Assembly: GCF_002836205.1 (NCBI RefSeq)
Contig: NZ_PJBE01000013.1
Coordinates: forward strand, 2,232,001 to 2,296,000
Origin: Shewanella sp. Choline-02u-19
GTDB lineage: Bacteria; Pseudomonadota; Gammaproteobacteria; Enterobacterales; Shewanellaceae
Reading direction: 5' to 3'
Length of the DNA stretch: 64,000 nt
Position 1 is the first letter of the stretch. Each line of letters begins with the position of its first letter. Below the pieces are notes generated by a model. The model did no database searches, was not told the DNA's origin, and saw nothing but the letters and a program-made list of their open reading frames with translations. Of this stretch, positions 1-9,300 are shown piece by piece. The position numbers and the translations under genes were made by a program.

Positions 1-978
1 CAACTTGAAGTACAACTCGACAATTTAGGTAAAGGCGACCTGTCACAAAGCTTTGCAATCACCGACAGTAATTCAAACAATGAAGTCGACAAAATCACTC
101 AAAGCGCCTCAAGGATGGCAACCAACCTTAGAGAACTGATCATTTCGCTACAGCAATCAGTGACCTCTCTGCAAGAACATGCTATGCAAACTCAAGAAAC
201 GGCAAGGCTTAATGGTGAAGAGTCTCAAGGCTTAATGGCGCAAACAGACCAAATTGCCACCGCAATTGAAGAGATGTCAGCCTCGGTGCGTGACGTGGCC
301 AACCATGCTAGCGAAGGCGCGCTCATGAGCCAGCAAGTTGATTGTGCAGCGCAAGATGGTACCGCGCACCTAAATCAGCTGCTCATCGGTTTACAAAACC
401 TCAGCGAACAACTGGCGACCAGTCATGAAAGTGTTGAACTTGTCAGTAAAGAAAGCCTCGCGATTAGCCAAGTCACTGAAGTAATTAATAGTATTGCAGA
501 GCAAACTAATCTACTCGCGCTTAATGCCGCCATTGAAGCCGCTAGAGCGGGTGATCAAGGCCGCGGGTTTGCAGTTGTTGCAGATGAGGTGCGTACCTTA
601 GCCCAGCGCACGCAAACGTCGACATCAGAGATCTCGCATACAATTACCCAACTTCAAACTCAAGTCAAAGCGACTGCGACTCAAATGACTCAGAGTAATG
701 AACTGGGCGATCGCTCTGCTATTCAAGGCAAAGAAGCAACTGACCTACTCATTAAAATTACTGAAAGTATTGGTGAGCTAGCGGTTGCGTCGAGCAGTAT
801 AGCCAGCGCCACTGAGCAACAAAGCGCTGTCGCGGAGGAGATAACCCGTAACCTCCACCAAATTACCGAACTAGCTAGAGATGGAGAACAACGTTCGGGT
901 GATACCGTAGATTCCGCAGAAAACCTCACTCTTATCGCCAATGATATTAAGCAGAAAATCAGTATTTTTAAGGCTTAA
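1..978 (+). CDS. Methyl-accepting chemotaxis protein, 5' end outside window
   Basis: The frame is open from base 1, so only the C-terminal 325 codons are present. The first ~35 codons look like the end of a HAMP linker. The rest is a long, mostly alpha-helical MCP signalling domain. The hairpin tip, which contacts CheA and CheW, is at about 499-555 and reads EQTNLLALNAAIEAARAG, the most conserved stretch of this family. An internal ATG at 115 is not the real start, because HAMP-like sequence continues in frame upstream. The missing N-terminus would hold the ligand-binding domain, so the stimulus cannot be inferred. No C-terminal NWETF-type CheR/CheB tether is visible. Confidence 0.95.
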   Translation, partial: QLEVQLDNLGKGDLSQSFAITDSNSNNEVDKITQSASRMATNLRELIISLQQSVTSLQEHAMQTQETARLNGEESQGLMAQTDQIATAIEEMSASVRDVANHASEGALMSQQVDCAAQDGTAHLNQLLIGLQNLSEQLATSHESVELVSKESLAISQVTEVINSIAEQTNLLALNAAIEAARAGDQGRGFAVVADEVRTLAQRTQTSTSEISHTITQLQTQVKATATQMTQSNELGDRSAIQGKEATDLLIKITESIGELAVASSSIASATEQQSAVAEEITRNLHQITELARDGEQRSGDTVDSAENLTLIANDIKQKISIFKA

Positions 979-1018
979 TATTTATAACTAAAAGCGCTAA
1001 TGTAAAAATTGGTAAGGT

Positions 1019-1057
1019 AAATGAAGCAACAGACAACTGTTGCTTCATTTATTTGTT
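1019..1057 (+). terminator. Rho-independent terminator after the chemoreceptor
   Basis: A perfect 14-bp stem (1019-1032 with 1037-1050, core GAAGCAACAG/CTGTTGCTTC) encloses an ACAA tetraloop and is followed by a T-rich tract. It lies 40 bases after the chemoreceptor stop. Confidence 0.85.
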
Positions 1058-1083
1058 TAAAGGTTAATAAGACTTTAAGCAGG

Positions 1084-1089
1084 TATAAT
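1084..1089 (+). promoter_or_regulatory. Candidate -10 box for the small lipoprotein gene
   Basis: A perfect TATAAT sits 75 bases before the ATG at 1164, just past the preceding terminator. No good -35 hexamer is visible at 16-18 bp, so it is weakly supported. Confidence 0.4.
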
Positions 1090-1163
1090 GAGCTGCAAAC
1101 GCCCATCCATTATTACGCCATATTGTTCAACACTATTTGCGCGCAGTTCATCAAGAGAAAAGT

Positions 1164-1736
1164 ATGTTTCGTCACTTATTGATAGTATCTTTTATCGTGA
1201 TTATGGCAGGTTGTGCGAGTCCACAGACGAACCCAGTTGAAGGCAAAAAATTATTGATTATTGCCGGTGAAGGGCTCAATACCACTTATATTGGAAGCCC
1301 CGCCGCTAATGATTTTATGTTTGATGTAAGCAAAACATTTGCCACCAGTCTGGGCACCCAACTTGAAGCATTTGGTTTTGAGTCTTACTTATTTTTAAGC
1401 ATCAATAGTAAGACCTATAAACAAGAGTATCAACGAGCGGTTAACCATCTAATGACAGATGGAACCATTGACGGAATAGCAGAAATAAAAGTACTCCATG
1501 TAAAAGATGAAATGACTAACGAGATATCACTCTCTGTAAGTTACTTCACCACTGAACCTTGGATTAAAAATTGCGACTTACGGACGTCTAAAAACTGTCA
1601 TAGCGTTACATTATTAGACAAAATCGGCAATCAAAAGTATTTGATCGTCGATCAGCAGACTGAAAAATTTAATAAAACACCGGTAGCTGAAATGGTCACT
1701 GACACTGCATTATTTATCTATCGTGCCGAACTGTAA
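1164..1736 (+). CDS. Small predicted lipoprotein of unknown function
   Basis: The protein has 190 residues. From the ATG at 1164 it opens with MFRHLLIVSFIVIMAGC, a hydrophobic signal ending in a lipobox (M-A-G-C, Cys17), so it should be lipidated and held at the outer or inner membrane. A longer frame starting with TTG at 1137 would put ten polar residues before the signal and is less likely. The mature part is mixed alpha/beta with two further cysteines (around NCDLRTSKNC) that could form a disulfide in the periplasm. No family is recognised. It is monocistronic, with a terminator upstream and a long non-coding stretch downstream. Confidence 0.75.
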   Translation: MFRHLLIVSFIVIMAGCASPQTNPVEGKKLLIIAGEGLNTTYIGSPAANDFMFDVSKTFATSLGTQLEAFGFESYLFLSINSKTYKQEYQRAVNHLMTDGTIDGIAEIKVLHVKDEMTNEISLSVSYFTTEPWIKNCDLRTSKNCHSVTLLDKIGNQKYLIVDQQTEKFNKTPVAEMVTDTALFIYRAEL

Positions 1737-2120
1737 TCGCTATCTAGTTAGGCTACAGTCCCTGGATAATACCTTTTAGACCCTCTACTGTGCAGCTGTA
1801 GAAGTGCACTTACATAATCCTCACCACCATATCAGCCATTATCATTATGCTTAAACCATCCCCTATTACTGCCATAGCAATAATCCCCAGACTTATAACA
1901 TCCAAACCGATAACACCTACATAGTAACCAGGCCATAATATCAACCTCTAACTCGGTGGCTAAATTAACGATGCGACTCCACTCAGTCGGAAGTTTACAC
2001 CTCCAGTTACTCGTCTTATTGGTATCAAATCGCGCTTTTTCAATCTATCCAAAGGCTGTTTTTGAAATTAAGATAAAGCGTTAAACATAGTGAATAATGC
2101 AGTAATCAAAATGAAAGCAT
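1737..2120. other. Intergenic stretch without a convincing gene
   Basis: About 380 bases between the lipoprotein gene and the cyd operon terminator. A 44-codon minus-strand frame (1810-1944) would encode a hydrophobic peptide, but it lacks a spaced Shine-Dalgarno and an ATG. It may be a decayed membrane-protein fragment. Confidence 0.5.
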
Positions 2121-2155
2121 AAAAAAATGGCCTCATCGAAAGATGAGGCCATTTT
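2121..2155 (-). terminator. Terminator of the cydABX operon
   Basis: A 14-bp stem, AAAATGGCCTCATC with GATGAGGCCATTTT, has a GAAA loop. The A-run at 2121-2127 becomes a T-run on the minus strand, placing the stop of transcription about 95 bases after cydX. The trailing T's on the plus strand make it partly bidirectional. Confidence 0.85.
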
Positions 2156-2248
2156 CATTGTATCGTTTTAACTGTCAACTGACCTATTTTTAACGGGTCA
2201 GTTTCACGCTAATGCGAGACTTTTCAGGACCATTCAACTTATCAGAAA

Positions 2249-2365
2249 TTAATCTTCAGTCTCAATATCTCGATCCATATTTTCAGTGTTTTCAAGCCAA
2301 AGAGCGTTGATAATACCGAAGGAGCAGGCTAGCAACACACCTAAAATCCAAGCAAAATACCACAT
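2249..2365 (-). CDS. cydX: Cytochrome bd oxidase small subunit CydX
   Basis: This 38-residue single-helix protein is easily missed by gene finders. It starts MWYFAWILGVLLACSFGI and ends with an acidic tail (DRDIETED). The N-terminal MWYFAWILG followed by an ALW motif is typical of CydX, which packs against CydA and is needed for stable, active bd oxidase. The gene lies 16 bp after cydB, behind a clear AGGAG Shine-Dalgarno, and before the operon terminator. The size, order and motif agree with the E. coli cydABX operon (37 residues there). Confidence 0.95.
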   Translation of the reverse strand: MWYFAWILGVLLACSFGIINALWLENTENMDRDIETED

Positions 2366-2381
2366 AGTCTAAGCTCCTTAT

Positions 2382-3521
2382 TTAGTAGAGTGAGGTCTTA
2401 TTTTTTTCGATGAAGTCGCGTGATAAACGACCAAACATCTTCAAATAAGTCCAAGTGGTGTAGCTTAATACAATCGGTACAAAGATGATTGCAGCCCATG
2501 TCATTACTGTTAGTGACACTTCACTCGCCGTTGCATCCCACATGGTCAAGCTCACATTCGGCTCTAGTGATGATGGCATCACGAATGGGAACATTGCTGC
2601 GCCACAGGTTAAAATAACCGCTGCGATACCAAGTGAACTGAAGAAGAACGCAAAACCTGAGCGGTTCATGCGGCTTGATAGCAACACTAAGATTGGCATT
2701 AGTAGACCCAATACAGGGAATAGCATAGTGACAGGGTACTTATCGTAGTTAACCATCCAAGCGCCCGCTTCAACTGCTACGGTCTTAAGCGTTGGATCAG
2801 ATACACCGTAAGTGTCGATAACAGAAGTAATAACGTAACCGTCAATACCGTTTACCAACCATACGCCTGCTGCGCCGAAAAACACGAATAACAGTACGGA
2901 TAACACCTGCGATGTTTTGGTCGCACGTACACGTAGCTCGCCTTCAGTCTTCATCTGTAGCCAAGTAGAGCCTTGTAGCATAAACATGCTCACACACACT
3001 AAGCCAGCAAGGATGCCGAACGGATTCAATAGACCGAAAAAGCCACCGTGATAAGTTGCACGTAGGTATTCGTCAAAACTAAACGGAACACCTTGAAGCA
3101 AGTTACCAAACGCAACACCGATGATCAGTGGCGGTACAAAGCCACCAACGAACAATGCCCAATCCCATGACTTACGCCATCTTGGATCTTCAATCTTCGA
3201 ACGGTAATCAAAACCGACAGGTCTTAGGAACAATGCAAATAGAACCAGCATCATTGCAATATAAAAACCTGAGAAAGAAACCGCATAGACAGTAGGCCAT
3301 GCCGCAAACAATGCGCCTGCACCAGTGATTAACCAAACTTGGTTACCATCCCAATGCGGGGCGATAGAGTTAATCATGATACGACGTTCAGTGTCATCCT
3401 TACCGATAATCGGTAGTAATGCACCCACGCCCATATCAAAGCCATCAGTGACAGCAAAACCGATGAGCAGCACGCCGACAAGTGCCCACCAGATAAATCT
3501 TAACATTTCATAGTCAAACAT
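2382..3521 (-). CDS. cydB: Cytochrome bd ubiquinol oxidase subunit II
   Basis: The protein has 379 residues, the same length as E. coli CydB. It is an integral inner-membrane protein with about eight or nine hydrophobic segments. It supports the haem-bearing CydA in quinol oxidation coupled to reduction of O2 to water with high oxygen affinity. Recognisable family stretches include HWDGNQVWLITGAGALFAAW near residues 56-75 and RPVGFDYRSK. The start is supported by GGAGAT just upstream, in the 15-bp gap after cydA. It is cotranscribed with cydA and cydX. Confidence 0.97.
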   Translation of the reverse strand: MFDYEMLRFIWWALVGVLLIGFAVTDGFDMGVGALLPIIGKDDTERRIMINSIAPHWDGNQVWLITGAGALFAAWPTVYAVSFSGFYIAMMLVLFALFLRPVGFDYRSKIEDPRWRKSWDWALFVGGFVPPLIIGVAFGNLLQGVPFSFDEYLRATYHGGFFGLLNPFGILAGLVCVSMFMLQGSTWLQMKTEGELRVRATKTSQVLSVLLFVFFGAAGVWLVNGIDGYVITSVIDTYGVSDPTLKTVAVEAGAWMVNYDKYPVTMLFPVLGLLMPILVLLSSRMNRSGFAFFFSSLGIAAVILTCGAAMFPFVMPSSLEPNVSLTMWDATASEVSLTVMTWAAIIFVPIVLSYTTWTYLKMFGRLSRDFIEKNKTSLY

Positions 3522-3536
3522 AATCAGATCTCCAGT

Positions 3537-5093
3537 TTAAGCATCTAGCTTTTCAAAGTGATAACGACCCGTCTTCAAACAACTTGGACCTTGACGGATA
3601 AACTTAATCATTAGAAAAAGCTCAATCACTAACAAGATTGAATAGAAGATGGTTATTGAGATGATACTGAACAACAGATCGTTGACCGACAAGTTTGAAG
3701 CTGACATAAAGGTCGGTAACACTTCGGATATTGTCCAAGGTTGACGACCATATTCAGCCACAAACCAACCACATTCAATGGCGATCCAAGGTAGCGGTAG
3801 GCTATAAAGCGCCGCTCTAAGTACCCACTTTTTCTCTTCAATCTGATGACGCGTACTCTGCCAAAATGCTGCAGCAAATACGAACAACATCAGAACACCA
3901 GCACCCACCATGACACGGAAAGACCAGAATATAGGGGCTACATTTGGAATAGAGTCATTGGCAGCCGCTTTAATTTGCTCATCAGTCGCGTCAATAACCT
4001 TGTCGGTATAACGTTTCAGCAGGAAGCCATAGCCTAAATCGCCTTTCGACGCTTCAAATGCATCTCTAATTTCAGCGGTTTCATTGCCTGTTCGAAGTTG
4101 CTCAAGTAGGCCATATGCCACCATACCGTTGCGAATACGCACTTCGTGATCAGCAATTAAATCTTTAATACCAGTCACTTGCTCGTCTAGTGAACGAGTG
4201 GCAATAATCCCCATTGCGTACGGGATTTTAATCGCATAATCAGTATGCTGTGTTTCCTGATTAGGGAAACCTACCACTGTAAATGCTGCTGGAGCAGGCT
4301 CTGTGTGCCATTCAGCTTCAATAGCGGCGAGTTTAACGCGCTGTGCTTCACCGACTTTATAGCCAGACTCATCACCCAGTACGATCACTGACAAAATAGA
4401 CGCCATACCAAAGCTTGCTGCGATAGCAAAAGAGCGACGAGCAAATGGCAGGTCACGTTTCTTTAGGATATAAAAGGCACTAATTGCCAAAACGAACATT
4501 GCACCGGCAACATAGCCTGATGCTACAGTGTGAACAAACTTCACCTGTGCAACGGGGTTAAATAACACTTCTCCCCAGCTAGTCATCTCCATACGCATGG
4601 TTTCGTAGTTGAACTCGCTACCCACAGGGTTTTGCATCCAACCGTTAGCCACCAAGATCCAAAGCGCCGACATGTTAGAGCCTAGAGCGACTAACCAGGT
4701 AATGGCAAGATGTTGACGTTTGCTAAATCGGTCCCAACCGAAGAAGAACATGCCGACCAAGGTCGACTCGAGGAAAAAGGCCATTAAGCCTTCAATCGCG
4801 AGTGGCGCGCCAAAAATGTCGCCTACATAATGTGAGTAGTATGACCAGTTCGTACCGAACTGGAACTCCATTGCTAAACCGGTTGCTACACCGAGCGCGA
4901 AGTTAATACCGAATAACTTACCCCAGAACTTGGTCATATCTTTATAGATTTGCTTACTGGTCATCACATAAAGTGATTCCATAATGGCTAGCAGAAATGC
5001 TAACCCCAAGGTCAAGGGAACAAATAGGAAGTGATACATGACCGTCATCGCAAACTGAAAGCGCGACAGCTCAACAACCTCTTCTAAAATCAT
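3537..5093 (-). CDS. cydA: Cytochrome bd ubiquinol oxidase subunit I
   Basis: Catalytic subunit carrying haems b558, b595 and d. Visible ligand positions are the N-terminal His in MYHFLFVP (residue 21), the mid-protein His in KFVHTVASGY, and the Met of FWSFRVMVG. GRQPW is also present. At 518 residues it is of the long Q-loop type, like E. coli (522). The start is placed at the ATG at 5093 (MILEEVVELSR), nine codons inside the longest frame, because it matches the family N-terminus and has TAAGGAG six bases upstream. It is the first gene of cydABX, and a perfect FNR-type site lies upstream. Confidence 0.97.
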   Translation of the reverse strand: MILEEVVELSRFQFAMTVMYHFLFVPLTLGLAFLLAIMESLYVMTSKQIYKDMTKFWGKLFGINFALGVATGLAMEFQFGTNWSYYSHYVGDIFGAPLAIEGLMAFFLESTLVGMFFFGWDRFSKRQHLAITWLVALGSNMSALWILVANGWMQNPVGSEFNYETMRMEMTSWGEVLFNPVAQVKFVHTVASGYVAGAMFVLAISAFYILKKRDLPFARRSFAIAASFGMASILSVIVLGDESGYKVGEAQRVKLAAIEAEWHTEPAPAAFTVVGFPNQETQHTDYAIKIPYAMGIIATRSLDEQVTGIKDLIADHEVRIRNGMVAYGLLEQLRTGNETAEIRDAFEASKGDLGYGFLLKRYTDKVIDATDEQIKAAANDSIPNVAPIFWSFRVMVGAGVLMLFVFAAAFWQSTRHQIEEKKWVLRAALYSLPLPWIAIECGWFVAEYGRQPWTISEVLPTFMSASNLSVNDLLFSIISITIFYSILLVIELFLMIKFIRQGPSCLKTGRYHFEKLDA

Positions 5094-5761
5094 TTGTGAC
5101 TCCTTAGGTAGTACGTCCAATTACTATTGTTAAATCCCCATCAACAACAGTAACTGCCTATACAGGAATATTAATGCAGTAAACTAGGCTATCGTTATAA
5201 AAAGCCCACTTGACTGCGTCTGTTTGTTTAATTCATAAATGTTGTAATTTAAAGCGCAAAACACTATCAAGCGATAGCTTACCATCACAGTATCAACAGC
5301 TAATGTGACCGACATCTCAAACCTGTGAGCATAAAACCAACAAATTAGTTAATATCAGTCACTTGCAATACAAAATAAGTTTATCTGCAGGAGATTTATA
5401 CCATTCAGAATTGATTCAAATCAATCAATGCATTCGCTTTCAATGGGTTTTGGGCTAGAGCACACAGTTCCACCCAACCCATCATTGACAGAAGATTTAA
5501 CCCGTGATAGGGCTCGCGATAAGCAGGTGTAAACAAGTAATTTATTCCGCTAGCAATACATTTATCCACATAAATAGATAAAACATAAATAACATCAATT
5601 ATAGCAACAATATTACTATCGCTAAAATAATGACTCTAAATACGAAAATATACACAAACACAATATAAACAACGACTTACAAATAATAACGTGATCGGTA
5701 ATTATAAAGCACAACACAAAGATGATTAGTTTTACTAATCTCAACCTATAATTTTTCTCGT
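5094..5761. other. Upstream regulatory region of cydABX, no gene
   Basis: About 670 AT-rich bases without a credible frame. They hold the FNR-type palindrome at 5411-5424 and several TTAAT/GTTAAT tracts that could be ArcA-like sites but are too degenerate to call. A weak CRP-like arrangement (TGTGA, 6 bases, TCTCA) starts at 5304. Confidence 0.5.
5411..5424. promoter_or_regulatory. FNR/EtrA-type operator upstream of cydA
   Basis: TTGATTCAAATCAA matches the FNR consensus TTGAT-N4-ATCAA at every fixed position. It lies about 320 bp before the cydA start, on the side from which the operon is transcribed. In related bacteria, bd oxidase genes respond to low oxygen. The distance means that either the promoter is far upstream or the site serves another transcript. 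Confidence 0.6.
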
Positions 5762-5790
5762 TTGATGAAAAAAATAATTTCGCATAGAAT
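5762..5790 (+). promoter_or_regulatory. Promoter of the small leader/ORF unit
   Basis: TTGATG (5762-5767) and TAGAAT (5785-5790) are separated by exactly 17 bases, a good sigma-70 arrangement. Transcription would start near 5797, a few bases before the structured leader. Confidence 0.6.
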
Positions 5791-5804
5791 GAGCACCAAG
5801 TTAA

Positions 5805-5880
5805 GGAGACGGTCTAGTTAACCCGGTGAAGTTGCCCGGAAAGACTTTTCTCCGCTTATATCATCAATCAAGCGTGGAGA
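5805..5880 (+). promoter_or_regulatory. Structured 5' leader with two competing hairpins
   Basis: A nested stem is formed by GGAGA (5805-5809) with TCTCC (5849-5853), GTCT (5812-5815) with AGAC (5842-5845), and CCGG (5823-5826) with CCGG (5836-5839). The same TCTCC, extended as TCTCCGCTT, can instead pair with AAGCG-T-GGAGA at 5870-5880. That GGAGA is the Shine-Dalgarno of the ATG at 5888. The two folds exclude each other: one hides the ribosome site and the other frees it. This is the architecture of a translational switch. No known riboswitch class was recognised. Confidence 0.55.
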
Positions 5881-5887
5881 TACCATT

Positions 5888-5965
5888 ATGAATACATTTT
5901 TTGAGCGTCTAGTTAGCCGTTATCAGCGTGTTTTCGTTGAGCTTTATACATCAAGAGAGCGTTAA
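5888..5965 (+). CDS. 25-residue Arg-rich small protein or leader peptide
   Basis: ATG at 5888, GGAGA at 5876-5880, stop TAA at 5963. The peptide begins MNTFFERLVSRYQRV and ends YTSRER. It has five arginines and an amphipathic helical pattern. It sits between its own promoter/leader and its own terminator, with no gene further on: purL converges from the other side. It could be a functional small protein, or the sensing ORF of a regulatory RNA. No family is recognised. The well-placed ribosome site and surrounding transcription signals argue that it is real. Confidence 0.55.
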   Translation: MNTFFERLVSRYQRVFVELYTSRER

Positions 5966-5980
5966 TTTAAGTTTTCTTTG

Positions 5981-5994
5981 CAAGATTAATCTTG
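5981..5994 (+). promoter_or_regulatory. Palindrome between small ORF and terminator
   Basis: CAAGATTAATCTTG is a perfect 14-base palindrome in the 3' part of the leader/ORF transcript. It could form a short RNA stem or bind a dimeric protein. Confidence 0.35.
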
Positions 5995-6015
5995 AAGTTT
6001 TGTTAGCGCAAAGCG

Positions 6016-6044
6016 GCCACTCTTAGCAATAAGAGTGGCTTTTT
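6016..6044 (+). terminator. Terminator of the small leader/ORF unit
   Basis: GCCACTCTTA (6016-6025) pairs perfectly with TAAGAGTGGC (6030-6039) around a GCAA loop and is followed by TTTTT. It closes a transcript of about 250 bases. Confidence 0.85.
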
Positions 6045-6235
6045 AATATTCAAAATTCACGTTTTCTATAAGTTCTCCTTTCCATTAGCTTTTCTCGCTA
6101 ACCTGCTATAACTGTACTTAGTCATTCGACATCGCCCAATAAGGGTAAAACATCTTAAATTAGCATTACATGCATCGCTAAATTTGACCTAATCGCCTGT
6201 TTAATTAATCTTTTTTTCATTTTAGATTTAGGCAT

Positions 6236-6261
6236 AAAAAAAGCCCCTAATATTTAGGGGC
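6236..6261 (-). terminator. Terminator of purL
   Basis: On the minus strand an 8-bp stem, GCCCCTAA with TTAGGGGC, is followed by a run of seven T's. It lies about 45 bases past the purL stop. A second hairpin (6279-6298, TTAGCGTA with TACGCTAA) lies between it and the stop codon. Confidence 0.85.
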
Positions 6262-6304
6262 CTTTGAGGCGGTTAACGTTAGCGTATTTATACGCTAATG
6301 CTAA

Positions 6305-9300
6305 TTAACCAATTGATTTTCTAACGTTACGGAACATTCTCATCCAGGGACTATCTTCACCCCATGAATCTGGGTGCCATGAGTTGGCAACCGTTCTAAA
6401 GACACGCTCGGGATGCGGCATCATAATCGTTACACGGCCATCAGTTGAACTCAATGCCGTAATCGCATTAGGTGAACCGTTAGGATTTTGTGGATACTGA
6501 GTCGCTATTTGACCATTACCGTCAACATAACGCAGTGCAATGGTACCTGATGCTTCAGCAGCGGCTAATGCCTCAGGTGAGGCAAACTCTGCCCGACCTT
6601 CACCGTGAGAGACTGCAATCGGCATACGAGAACCTACCATCCCTTCAAAGAACAAAGATGGACTCTTCTGTACTTCAACCAAACTGAAACGGGCTTCAAA
6701 GCGCTCTGATCGGTTACGCACAAAGTGTGGCCATAATTCAGTACCAGGAATGATGTCTTTTAGATTCGACAACATCTGACAACCATTACACACCCCCAGC
6801 GAGAAGCTATCATCGCGTTCAAAGAATTGACTAAACTGCTCACGAGCGCGCTCGTTAAACAAGATTGACTTAGCCCAACCTTCACCCGCACCCAGAACGT
6901 CACCGTAAGAGAAACCACCACAAGCCACTAGGCCTTGGAACTCCTCTAAGCTGATCCGCCCGCTGAGAATGTCGCTCATGTGAACATCTGTCGATTCGAA
7001 TCCAGCACGATCAAATGCAGCCGCCATTTCGATATGCGAGTTAACACCTTGCTCACGTAAGATAGCCATCTTAGGTGCTGCACCTTTTAAGATAAACGGC
7101 GCAGCAACGTCTTTACTTGGGTCAAAGCTTAAATCAACCGTCAGACCAAGATCGTTATTGTCTTGTTTAAGCTCATGCTCCTCTTTGGCACACTCAGGGT
7201 TATCACGTAACGCTTGCATGCGGTAAGTGGTCTCAGCCCAAATGGTACGCAAGGAGGTACGTGACTCAGTTAAGATTTCACGTTCAGCATCAAAGATGGC
7301 GATTTGGTCGCTATCTGTTAGCTCGGCAACTTTATGGCAAGGAACACCCGCAGCAACAAACTGGGCCCTAATCGCAGCAGACTGTTCACGACGAACTTGG
7401 ATTACAGCACCCAACTCTTCGTTAAATAGACGCTCAACGTCTGTCCCTGTTAATGCACTTAAATCAATATTTAAGCCAGTGTGACCGGCAAATGCCATCT
7501 CAACGAGTGTGGTGTATAAGCCACCATCACTTCTATCGTGATAAGCAATAATTGATTTATTGGCAACTAACGGCTGAATGACTTCAAAGAAGCCTTTTAG
7601 CGTCGCTGAGTTATCAAGATCTGGCGCGATATCGCCAAGTTCACTGTAAACTTGCGCTAAACAAGAGCCGCCAAGACGATTCTGACCTAAGCCTAAATCG
7701 AGCAATAACAGTTCGCTGTCGCCTTTATCTGTGCGTAGCTCTGGCGTGACGGTGTTGCGAATATCCTGAACGACACCAAATGCCGTAATAACTAATGACA
7801 TTGGCGAGGTCACGGCTTTTTGAACGCCGTTATCTTCCCATGCAGTCTTCATCGACATTGAGTCTTTGCCTACTGGAATGGTCAGTGACAAGTCAGGACA
7901 TAGCTCTTCACCAATCGCTTTAACCGCTTCATAAAGGCCTGCATCTTCACCAGAGTGACCCGCAGGTGACATCCAGTTAGCAGACAACTTAATCCGCTTG
8001 AACGAGCCAATATCAGTACCGGCGATATTTAAAATGGATTCCGCTACGGCCATACGCGCAGATGCGCCAAAGTCGAGCAGTGCCAGCGGCGTACGCTCAC
8101 CTATCGACATAGCTTCACCGACATAGGCATCATAGCTTGACGCTGTCACTGCGCAATCGGCGACAGGAACCTGCCATGGACCCACCATTTGATCGCGATT
8201 AACTAGACCGGTTACCGTTCTATCACCAATGGTGATCAGGAAGGTTTTTTCAGCAATAGTCGGTAAACGTAGCAAACGGTGCGCCGCTTCTTTAACGGTA
8301 ATATTACTTTGATCAAGCGCAGGTGAGATGGCTTTAGCGCTAACAACGTCGCGGCTCATCTTAGGGGCTTTACCTAACAAGACTTCTAATGGCAGGTCAA
8401 TTGGATAGTCTTCGAAATGTTCGTCACTTAAGATCAGCTCTTTCTCTGCTGTTGCGACGCCAACAACGGCAAACGGTGCACGTTCACGTTCACAAATGGC
8501 GACAAATATATGCAGATTCTCAGGTGCGATTGACATAACGTAGCGCTCTTGCGACTCGTTACACCAGATCTCAAGCGGGCTCATCCCTGGCTCGTCTGAG
8601 GGTACGTTACGCAGCTCAAACTTACCGCCACGTCCGCCATCGTTAACAAGTTCAGGAAAGGCATTCGATAAACCGCCTGCCCCCACATCATGGATAAACT
8701 GGATTGGGTTCTCATCACCCATCTGCCAACAGCGATCGATGACTTCTTGGCAGCGACGTTCCATCTCTGGGTTTTCACGCTGAACAGAAGCAAAATCTAA
8801 GTCTTCACTCGATTGACCCGATGTCATTGACGAGGCTGCACCACCACCAAGACCGATGTTCATGGCAGGGCCACCTAGCACAACAAGCTTAGCGCCAACG
8901 GTGATCTCGCCTTTTTGCACATGATCTTCGCGAATGTTACCTAAACCACCCGCAAGCATAATTGGCTTGTGATAGCCGCGGACTTCTACGCCATTGTGAC
9001 TATTAACTTCCTGCTCGTAGGTACGGAAGTAACCGACCAGCGCAGGACGACCAAATTCGTTGTTAAATGCAGCGCCGCCCAATGGGCCTTCGGTCATAAT
9101 ATCTAACGCGGTAACAATACGATCGGGTTTACCGTAATCGGCTTCCCAGGGTTGAACAAAACCAGGAATTTTAAGGTTTGAAACACTAAAGCCGGTCAAA
9201 CCCGCTTTTGGCTTAGATCCACGACCTGTAGCGCCTTCATCACGGATTTCACCGCCAGAACCTGTCGCAGCGCCCGCATAGGGGCTTATTGCTGTTGGAT

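Noticed and set aside
1810..1944. Minus-strand 44-codon hydrophobic frame between the lipoprotein gene and cydX
   Set aside because: TTG start without a spaced ribosome site, and stops in the surrounding frames. It could be a fragment, but nothing supports expression.
5304..5319. CRP site upstream of cydA (TGTGA-N6-TCTCA)
   Set aside because: Only one half-site is good; mentioned in the region entry but not called.
5805..5880. Known riboswitch (yybP-ykoY, M-box, speF leader)
   Set aside because: The nested stem and loop sequences do not match what I recall of these classes, and no metal transporter or speF gene follows.
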